Assembly: GCA_963790095.1 (NCBI GenBank)
Contig: CAWBNO010000020.1
Coordinates: forward strand, 248,001-312,000
Direction of reading: 5' to 3'
DNA: 64,000 nucleotides
DNA from: JAAXQD01 sp963790095
GTDB taxonomy: Bacteria > Desulfobacterota > Desulfobacteria > Desulfobacterales > UBA11574
The notes under the pieces were generated by a model that saw only the letters and a program-made list of their open reading frames with translations, made no database searches and was not told the origin of the DNA. The position numbers and the translations under genes were made by a program. Below, piece after piece: positions 53,117-64,000 of this stretch. How positions within the stretch are numbered: position 1 is the first letter of the stretch; each line of letters begins with the position of its first letter.

Positions 53117-53881
53117 ATGGCAAATTCCAAAAGAGAAACGGCGGTAATCATACTGGCGGCAGGCCAGGGAACCCGGATGAAATCTCCGAAAGCCAAGGTG
53201 CTTCACCAGATACTGGGTAAACCCATGGTGATGTATGTTGTGGAGACCGCCCAAAAAATTGCGGGTCAGAACGTGGTGTTGGTTATCGGGAGTCAGGCTG
53301 AAAAAGTTCGAAGTGTGGTGTCAGGTAATACCGATGTTATCTTTGCCGTACAAGAAGAACAGCTCGGAACCGGTCATGCTGTTTCGTGTGCACTCCCTTA
53401 TCTGCCTGATAACACCAAAGAAGTGATCATTTTGTGTGGCGATGTTCCGTTAATTACCTATAAAACCTTAATGCGGCTTATCGAAGATCATGTTAACGCC
53501 AAACGGGATATATCGCTATTGGCTGTGGAGCTGGATAACCCCGAGGGATATGGAAGGATTCTCTTTGATGAAAACCGTCGGTTATTGGGGATTGCGGAGG
53601 AGGGAGACGCTTCAGCGGAACAAAAGAGAATAAAAACCATTAATACAGGTATTTATTGTGTGAAAAAGGCGTTCTTGCTCGATTCGTTGAAACAGGTAAA
53701 ATCGGAAAATGTTCAGGGTGAATTTTATCTGACGGATATTGTTGAAATTGGATATCGGAAAGGACGAGTTGCCGGCGTAATGGTTGGCGACAATTGGGAG
53801 GAGACCGTTGGGGTCAACACCCCCCAAGATCTTGTTCAGGCAGAAAATTTTCTGCGTAACAGGATACGGAATAGGCCTTGA
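53117..53881 (+). CDS. glmU: UDP-GlcNAc pyrophosphorylase domain protein (GlmU N-terminal half)
   Basis: 254 residues. LAAGQGTRMKS-type nucleotide-binding motif at residues 13-22, LGTGHAV, CGDVPL, then GEFYLTDIV and a final GVNTPQDL, all of the GlmU uridylyltransferase domain. The left-handed beta-helix acetyltransferase half (about 200 residues) is absent, and the protein stops naturally with a zapB-like gene 54 bp on. It should make UDP-GlcNAc from GlcNAc-1-P for peptidoglycan and lipopolysaccharide; acetylation would need another enzyme. No clear ribosome-binding site. Confidence 0.85.
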   Translation: MANSKRETAVIILAAGQGTRMKSPKAKVLHQILGKPMVMYVVETAQKIAGQNVVLVIGSQAEKVRSVVSGNTDVIFAVQEEQLGTGHAVSCALPYLPDNTKEVIILCGDVPLITYKTLMRLIEDHVNAKRDISLLAVELDNPEGYGRILFDENRRLLGIAEEGDASAEQKRIKTINTGIYCVKKAFLLDSLKQVKSENVQGEFYLTDIVEIGYRKGRVAGVMVGDNWEETVGVNTPQDLVQAENFLRNRIRNRP

Positions 53882-53934
53882 CTTTCGGTGATTTGTGGGA
53901 TTATATTAAACAAGTATTATTGTGAGGTGTAAGA

Positions 53935-54177
53935 TTGGACAACGAATTTATTGTAGGACAATTTGAGGAAATTGAGAAAAAAGTTGAAAAATTGATCGAT
54001 GTTTTAAAGTCGCAGGAGACGGCTAACCTAGAACTTAAGAATAAAATCAAAAGGTTAGAGGAAGAGCTTCAGGGTAAAAATGAGGCTGAAAGCAATTATT
54101 CGCAAGAAAGAGCCTTGATCCGGTCAAAGATTGACAGTCTTTTGGTCAGACTAGAGGATATTACGGACGCTGAGTAG
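53935..54177 (+). CDS. zapB: ZapB-like coiled-coil cell-division protein
   Basis: 80 residues, entirely a charged coiled coil with a LERLEEELQ-type register, followed directly by zapA. TTG start at 53935 with GAGGTG upstream. ZapB-like proteins bind ZapA at the division ring. Sequence similarity is only through the coiled coil, so context carries the call. Confidence 0.65.
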   Translation: MDNEFIVGQFEEIEKKVEKLIDVLKSQETANLELKNKIKRLEEELQGKNEAESNYSQERALIRSKIDSLLVRLEDITDAE

Positions 54178-54219
54178 TGACCGCAAAGGAAGGTTTTGGA
54201 AAGGTAAAAGAGATAATCA

Positions 54220-54513
54220 TTGGAGCAACTTGTAACGATAGAGCTTTTTGGTCAACCTTATACGTTTAAGGCGGAAACCAATGTGGCCCATGCCAGAGAG
54301 GTTGCAGATTATCTGGTCAAAGAGGTGGCCAGAATCGAGAAGCAACATCCGAATCAATCGTCTGGCAATAAACTTACCACTTTGCTCTTGGCCGCACTTA
54401 ATATCGCCAATGAAAATGTTGAATTGAAAAAAAGCCATTCAAATTTGCTAAGTAATATTTCTAAGAGGTCGGCGAATCTGATACATGCGCTGGGTGTGGC
54501 GGAAACTGGTTGA
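54220..54513 (+). CDS. zapA: Cell division protein ZapA
   Basis: 97 residues: beta-strand start VTIELFGQPYTFKAE, then VADYLVKEVARIE and a C-terminal helix with LLLAALNIANENVELK. It cross-links FtsZ filaments. TTG start at 54220; no ATG is available in frame. It is followed by a probable 6S RNA gene, a common arrangement. Confidence 0.85.
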   Translation: MEQLVTIELFGQPYTFKAETNVAHAREVADYLVKEVARIEKQHPNQSSGNKLTTLLLAALNIANENVELKKSHSNLLSNISKRSANLIHALGVAETG

Positions 54514-54665
54514 AAGTTATCGAAAAAATGATATCAAGAAATTATAGCATGTTGTTTTATTTCCTTTATCCTCCTTTTTGTCTGTACCATCAGAGGACCA
54601 CAGTCGCTATTTCTTGTGATCCTCCCGGAATAAACAGGACCTTGAAGGTATTTGCACTTTTTAAC

Positions 54666-54860
54666 ACAGGCTTGTGGCCCCTGCCGTGTTTGTGATTGGA
54701 AGATGTTCTTTGACCCAACAGCCATTCAATGGGAGCCTTCTCTGATTTTGGTGTGCAGGTTCTGCTCGTACAGAAAAGCCTAAAGAAATTAAAAGGAACC
54801 CACTTTTTTTTAATGGTTCAAAGACCTCCCAACACGGCATTGTGGCAGGGGTCCTGCTTA
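54666..54860 (+). ncRNA. ssrS: Probable 6S RNA
   Basis: Lies about 150 bp after zapA, the usual place of ssrS. The ends GGCCCCTGCC (about 54676) and GGCAGGGGTCC (about 54844) form a long closing stem, with CGTGTT/AACACG beside it, and the interior holds a large open region with AAGCCTAAAG, like E. coli 6S (GAAGCCTTAAA). Size is about 195 nt. It would bind sigma-70 RNA polymerase. Exact ends are not seen. Confidence 0.65.
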
Positions 54861-55052
54861 ATTCAGATTCAGAAAAAGCGCTGAAGAAATTTGCTTGGCC
54901 TGATACGGTACCCGTCTATTTTTTAATTTATTAAACATCGAAAAGACAGCCTTACCTCTTTCCTCCTTATATTCTCATTCCGATCTACCTCATAATACAG
55001 TCTTCTATACGATGTCTCGTAAAGTAGACAATCTCGTTCTTATCCGATATGA
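54861..55052. other. Gene-free stretch after 6S RNA
   Basis: About 190 bp, AT-rich, no gene or clear motif seen before the large inverted repeat. Confidence 0.35.
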
Positions 55053-55254
55053 AAATTTGATGAACTCGTAAAAAATCTGATTTTGCTCGCTCCGCAAGCA
55101 ATTTTGGGATTCATGACTCGCCTGACTAAATTGCAAGAACTCGGGCTAACGCCCTCAAACAGCTTGCAATTTTTAACGCCAGACACATCATGAATCTTAC
55201 TCCAAAATTGCTCGATGTCGCTCACAAAAGATTTTTTACGAAACTGTCAAATTT
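55053..55254. repeat. Large imperfect inverted repeat of about 200 bp
   Basis: Arms begin AAATTTGA (55053) and TCAAATTT (55247) and stay complementary through TCGTAAAAAATCT, GCAATTTTGG and TTCATGA with small bulges. The inner part again pairs AAATTGCAAG with CTTGCAATTT around a short GC-rich centre. It can fold as one long hairpin. No coding frame. Its position between 6S RNA and rny, and its structure, suggest a small nonautonomous repeat family. Confidence 0.75.
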
Positions 55255-55351
55255 AAACAGACAAAATAAGACCGCTTTGTAATGTCTTAGCCATATACAT
55301 ATTGATCTTTAAATTGGGTTGGTTGGATATAAACATTTCCAGGGAGAAGAG

Positions 55352-56917
55352 ATGATGAGTGAATATAATTTATTAATCGGCACAGTTGCATTTGTTGTAG
55401 GTTTTGCAATCGCCTTTTGGGTCAAAGGGTTGATTGTCGCCCAAAAAGTCAAGGCGGCTGAAAAAGAGACCTCCCGAATATTAGAAGATGCAAAATTGAG
55501 ATCTGAAACGTTGCTCAAAGAGGCCAATCTGGAGGTTAAGGACCGGCTTTTCAAAATGAAAAGCGAGTTCGATGCTGAAACCCAAGACACTCGATCTGAA
55601 TTGAAAAAGAAAGAAAATAGGTTGATGCAAAAAGAGGAAAATATCGAACGCAAACTCGAGCAGTTCGAACGTCGGGAGCGGGATATTTTACGGAAAGAAA
55701 AGAAGTGTATCAGACAAGAGGAAGAGGTCGAGCAAAAGGAGAAAAAATACGACGAACTCATTGAAGAACAGAAGCGGCAGCTTGAAAAGATTTCCGGTTT
55801 AACAGCGGATCAGGCCAAGGAGCTTCTCATCAGAGCCATGGAGAACGAGGCGCGTTATGAAAGCGCCAAAATATTAAAAAGGATAGAGAATGAAACAAAA
55901 GAGGAGGCGGATAAAAAAGCTGCTGAGATAATGGCTACTGCCATCCAGCGATACGCCGGTGATTTTGTTGCCGAGCGAACGGTGTCGGTGGTTCAGCTCC
56001 CCAATGATGAAATGAAGGGGAGAATCATCGGGAGGGAAGGTCGAAATATCCGTGCGTTGGAGGCGGCAACAGGGATCGATCTAATTATTGATGATACCCC
56101 CGAGGCCGTTATTTTGTCAGGTTTTAATCCGGTTCGACGTGAAGTTGCCAGGCTTTCGCTGATCCGCTTGATAGCCGACGGTCGAATCCATCCGGCCCGT
56201 ATCGAGGATGTGGTCAAGAAAGTCGAAAAAGAAGTTGATTCGACGATCAAAGAAGCTGGAGAACAGGCGGCCTTTGATTTGGGCGTTCATGGTATCCATA
56301 ACGAACTCATTAAATATATCGGGCGGTTAAAATTTCGAACCAGTTATGCTCAGAATGTGTTGCAACATTCCGTGGAGGTTGGGGTTTTGTGTGGTATTAT
56401 GGCGTCTGAATTGGGTCTGAACCCTAAACTGGCAAAACGCATGGGATTGCTGCATGATATCGGAAAGGCCATTGATCACGAGGTTGAAGGGCAACACGCT
56501 ATCATCGGCTCCAAGTTGGCGAAAAAATTTGGTGAAACTCCTAAAATTGTGCATGCCATTGCCGCCCATCATGAAGATGTACCGCCGGATTCGGTATATG
56601 ATTTGCTGATACAAGCTGCAGACGCATTGTCGGGGGCCCGGCCGGGGGCGCGTAAAGAATTGCTCGAAAATTATATAAAAAGATTGGAAGATCTCGAAAG
56701 CATTGCAAATTCATTTAAAGGGGTTGCAAACACCTATGCAATTCAAGCCGGGAGAGAACTCAGGGTTATTGTGGAAAGCGGGGTGATTTCCGATGAAGAG
56801 GCAACCCTTCTCAGCAGAGATGTTGCTAAAAAAATTGAAGAGTCGTTAACCTTTCCAGGTCAAATCAAAGTCATGGTGATTCGTGAGACCCGGGCGGTTG
56901 AGTATGCAAACAAATAA
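55352..56917 (+). CDS. rny: Ribonuclease Y
   Basis: 521 residues. N-terminal helix (about 5-25), coiled coil (about 30-150), KH domain with IGREGRNIRALE (about 225) and HD domain with LLHDIGKAIDHE (about 365) plus AAHHED. Membrane-anchored endoribonuclease initiating mRNA decay. The ATG at 55352 follows GGGAG; the frame is open to 55319 but that reading lacks a site. Second ATG at 55355 also possible. Confidence 0.96.
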   Translation: MMSEYNLLIGTVAFVVGFAIAFWVKGLIVAQKVKAAEKETSRILEDAKLRSETLLKEANLEVKDRLFKMKSEFDAETQDTRSELKKKENRLMQKEENIERKLEQFERRERDILRKEKKCIRQEEEVEQKEKKYDELIEEQKRQLEKISGLTADQAKELLIRAMENEARYESAKILKRIENETKEEADKKAAEIMATAIQRYAGDFVAERTVSVVQLPNDEMKGRIIGREGRNIRALEAATGIDLIIDDTPEAVILSGFNPVRREVARLSLIRLIADGRIHPARIEDVVKKVEKEVDSTIKEAGEQAAFDLGVHGIHNELIKYIGRLKFRTSYAQNVLQHSVEVGVLCGIMASELGLNPKLAKRMGLLHDIGKAIDHEVEGQHAIIGSKLAKKFGETPKIVHAIAAHHEDVPPDSVYDLLIQAADALSGARPGARKELLENYIKRLEDLESIANSFKGVANTYAIQAGRELRVIVESGVISDEEATLLSRDVAKKIEESLTFPGQIKVMVIRETRAVEYANK

Positions 56918-57102
56918 GAGGCCTTATGTCTTAAAATACAAATTCTAAGCACCAAAAAACTAAACATTTAATTCAGAAATAGGAAATAGGAAATAGAAAG
57001 AGAAAAGAGGACAAGAGAAAACACAGATGAACCCGAATAAACACAAATAATTTGAAAAATAAGAACGTTTTTCTAATTTCTATTTTCTAAGAGGATTACC
57101 CT

Positions 57103-58443
57103 ATGGCGAACTTAATCGATGTCCTTAAAGAACGGGGATTCATAGAGCAGACCACCCACGAGCAAGAACTGAAAGATTATCTCGAAGCCGAACAGGCCAC
57201 CTGTTATATCGGTTTTGACCCAACAGCATCCAGCCTCCATGTGGGAAGCTTGGTCCCGATTATGTCGCTGGCCCACGTGCAAAGACACGGACATCGACCA
57301 ATAGCCCTTGTGGGAGGCGGTACCGGCCTGGTGGGGGACCCGAGTGGAAAGACCGAGATGCGAAAATTGCTGACCCCCGAGATGGTTGAGGAAAATGCAG
57401 TTGGCATCAAAAAACAGCTTTCCCGATTTCTCGATTTCAGAGAGGAAAAGGCCCTGATGTTGAACAATGCCGATTGGTTGACCAAGCTGGAATATATTCC
57501 GTTTTTAAGGGATTTTGGCCGACATTTCTCAGTGAATCGAATGATAAAGGCTGAAAGCTATAAAATGCGTCTTGAATCCGAAGAGGGGCTCAATTTTATT
57601 GAATTTAACTATATGCTTTTGCAAGCATATGATTTTTTGGAGCTTTATGATCATCACGCATGCAGATTGCAGATGGGCGGAAGCGATCAATGGGGCAATA
57701 TTGTCGCTGGAATTGAATTGATTCGAAGGGTTCGTCAAGAAACTGCATTCGGCATTACCTTTCCGTTGATAACCACCAGTACCGGTGCTAAGATGGGTAA
57801 AACAGCAGAAGGCGCTGTGTGGCTTGATCCGGATAAAACGTCTCCCTATGAATATTATCAATATTGGATAAACACGGACGATCGGGATGTGGTCAAATTT
57901 ATGGCCCTTTTTACGTTTTTACCCATAAAAGAGATCCGGGCCCTGGAAAAATTAAGCGGGGCCGATTTAAACAGCGCAAAGGTCATATTGGCCTTCGAAG
58001 TCACCCAGATTGCACATGGAAGGGAGGAAGCCCTCAACGCATATCGTGCTGCGGAAAACATGTTTGGCCCTCGGGTTGTTCCCAAAGAGATCCTGCCGTC
58101 AAGCTCGGTTCCAAGAAACGGAGCTGAAGTTGATAATGCCCAAGGGCGGTTGGAGGGTGTTTTGCCGGCTGTGGAAATTGATTCGACCCCACAATCAACC
58201 ATAGAATTAGATCGGTTCAAAGAGGGAATTCCGGCCTTCAAACTCTATCAGATGGTGGGCCTTGCAAGCTCGGGAAGTGCCGCCAGAAGGCTCATTGAGC
58301 AGGGAGGGGCCTATGTTAACGGCCGGCGGATAGAATTGTTTGACGACCTGTTAACCGAGGGAGATATTGTTGATCAGGAGATACTGTTAAGGGCCGGAAA
58401 AAAAAGGTATCATAAAATAAAAATAATCGAAAATAATGCTTGA
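57103..58443 (+). CDS. tyrS: Tyrosyl-tRNA synthetase
   Basis: 446 residues. The HIGH-like SLHVGSL (about 46-52) and KMSKS-like KMGKT (about 230) are intact, and the C-terminal S4 domain (FKLYQMVGLASSGSAARRLIEQGGAYVNG) is present. The stretch before S4 (about 325-380) is longer and of low conservation. GAGG precedes the ATG. The rrn operon follows 275 bp downstream. Confidence 0.96.
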   Translation: MANLIDVLKERGFIEQTTHEQELKDYLEAEQATCYIGFDPTASSLHVGSLVPIMSLAHVQRHGHRPIALVGGGTGLVGDPSGKTEMRKLLTPEMVEENAVGIKKQLSRFLDFREEKALMLNNADWLTKLEYIPFLRDFGRHFSVNRMIKAESYKMRLESEEGLNFIEFNYMLLQAYDFLELYDHHACRLQMGGSDQWGNIVAGIELIRRVRQETAFGITFPLITTSTGAKMGKTAEGAVWLDPDKTSPYEYYQYWINTDDRDVVKFMALFTFLPIKEIRALEKLSGADLNSAKVILAFEVTQIAHGREEALNAYRAAENMFGPRVVPKEILPSSSVPRNGAEVDNAQGRLEGVLPAVEIDSTPQSTIELDRFKEGIPAFKLYQMVGLASSGSAARRLIEQGGAYVNGRRIELFDDLLTEGDIVDQEILLRAGKKRYHKIKIIENNA

Positions 58444-58538
58444 CAATGGTGGAGATTAATTTTATAAGTATCGTTTCCGTCTGAGATTAAACAGATTGAG
58501 ATCTTGGTTCAAATCAGGGGAAAAAGTGTAAAAAAACA

Positions 58539-58566
58539 TTGACAAATTAGATTAAAATATTATAAT
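58539..58566 (+). promoter_or_regulatory. rrn promoter
   Basis: TTGACA (58539-58544) and TATAAT (58561-58566) with a 16-bp spacer, an almost perfect sigma-70 promoter, about 150 bp upstream of 16S. A boxA-like TGATCTTTGAAAAC follows at about 58627. Confidence 0.85.
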
Positions 58567-58715
58567 AAATTTGCCAATTGTTTTTTGTTAATTCAAACAA
58601 AAGTCGTTATCTTTAACGACACGCTTGATCTTTGAAAACTAAATAGTGACAGCTTGTGAGTTAGGTCTCATAGTTAATAGATTGCACCTGAATAAAATCA
58701 GTTGCAATTGTCGAT

Positions 58716-60286
<1,571 letters not shown>

Positions 60287-60468
60287 TAAGGATGAAAATC
60301 TGTACGAAAGAAAAAACTAACTCCGACTGACACTATTTAGTTTTGAGAGATCAAGTTGTGCTCTCTAACATAATTAATGGATGATAGGCTCAATCGGGTT
60401 TTGGATTTTGGACACTGGATTTTAAGTGACTAAATTTAAATCCGCAATCTGATATCCGAAATTTGCAG

Positions 60469-60546
<78 letters not shown>

Positions 60547-60630
60547 CTTTGGAATTATTGTCGATATTTGAAAATTGATTGAATCGATAGTTAAATTTTC
60601 AATCGACGATATAAAGTGAAAACTTCTATT

Positions 60631-60706
60631 GGGGGTGTAGCTCAGCTGGGAGAGCGCCTGCCTTGCACGCAGGAGGTCATCGGTTCGAACCCGTTCACCT
60701 CCACCA
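60631..60706 (+). tRNA. tRNA-Ala(TGC)
   Basis: 76-nt tRNA in the 16S-23S spacer. Anticodon loop TTGCACG, T arm GGTTCGAACCC, encoded CCA. A boxA-like TTCTTTGACAATTTGG follows near 60770, ahead of 23S. Confidence 0.97.
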
Positions 60707-60830
60707 AAAATACAAGGTGTCAAGCGACATCTTGTTTTTGATTGAGATGGAAGAATCATCCATATTCGTTCTTTGACAATTTGGATATAAGTACACATTA
60801 ATGTTCAGCATGATTGTGTCAATTATTTTG

Positions 60831-63891
<3,061 letters not shown>

Positions 63892-63972
63892 AAAATAATT
63901 TGCACAATCGTTTGAACGTTTCTATGTACTTGTACCCAAATTCTCATTACACTGAAAAAAGCAAGACGCTTT

Positions 63973-64000
63973 TTCGGTGGCAATGGCGAGGAGGAAACAC
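63973..64000 (+). rRNA. rrf: 5S ribosomal RNA, first bases only
   Basis: CGGTGGCAATGGCGAGGAGG is a 5S-like start, placed about 80 bp after 23S, but the window ends within it. Confidence 0.7.

Overview
The window reads as chromosome of a Gram-negative, sulfate-reducer-like deltaproteobacterium (Desulfobacterota, probably Desulfobacterales). This rests on the 16S/23S sequence style, the split F-type ATP synthase operon (b'-b-delta-alpha-gamma-beta-epsilon, with a and c absent), lipoproteins and SPOR proteins, and the mixture of housekeeping genes with AT-rich accessory DNA. No species is claimed.

Layout. 1-23.7 kb is mostly housekeeping with small accessory pieces. It holds an exported alpha/beta hydrolase, an IS1595-type MITE-like remnant, yhbY, hydrolases, a divergent YchF-type GTPase, an SDR, a YajD-like HNH protein, a PLP ammonia-lyase, an ABC1/UbiB kinase and a FixH-like/TauE pair with FNR-like boxes nearby. 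It continues with UbiE/MenG and a second methyltransferase, a very AT-rich island with an MFS-spermidine synthase-TPR fusion, a DRR-repeat protein, a pseudopilin, a small basic protein linked to a dispersed repeat, a SPOR lipoprotein with its sensor kinase, and mutY. 23.8-26.0 kb is a scar zone: the 3' half of tRNA-Ser, a truncated UvrD-like helicase and a truncated cytidylate-kinase-like gene.

25,989-38,296 is a clear 12.3-kb integrative element. A 47-bp direct repeat (the 3' part of tRNA-Pro(GGG)) marks both ends, and a tyrosine integrase sits beside the intact tRNA. Nearly all its cargo lies on the minus strand and is exported: a META/SH3b protein, a serine-hydrolase lipoprotein, a class 3 lipase lipoprotein, a two-HKD phospholipase D-like lipoprotein, a TAXI binding protein without a permease, a frameshifted LssY-C protein, a coiled-coil periplasmic protein and an LprI/MliC-type lysozyme-inhibitor protein. 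I regard this envelope/lipid-hydrolase cargo as the most interesting candidate system here.

38.6-53 kb is a cell-envelope and energy block: LD-carboxypeptidase, a beta-lactamase-fold hydrolase, mreBCD-mrdA-rodA (rod shape and peptidoglycan elongation), then the atp operon ending at a strong terminator. 53.1-58.4 kb holds an N-terminal-only GlmU, a ZapB-like protein, ZapA, a probable 6S RNA, a 200-bp inverted repeat, rny and tyrS. 58.5-64 kb is an rrn operon (promoter, 16S, tRNA-Ile, tRNA-Ala, 23S, start of 5S) cut by the window edge.
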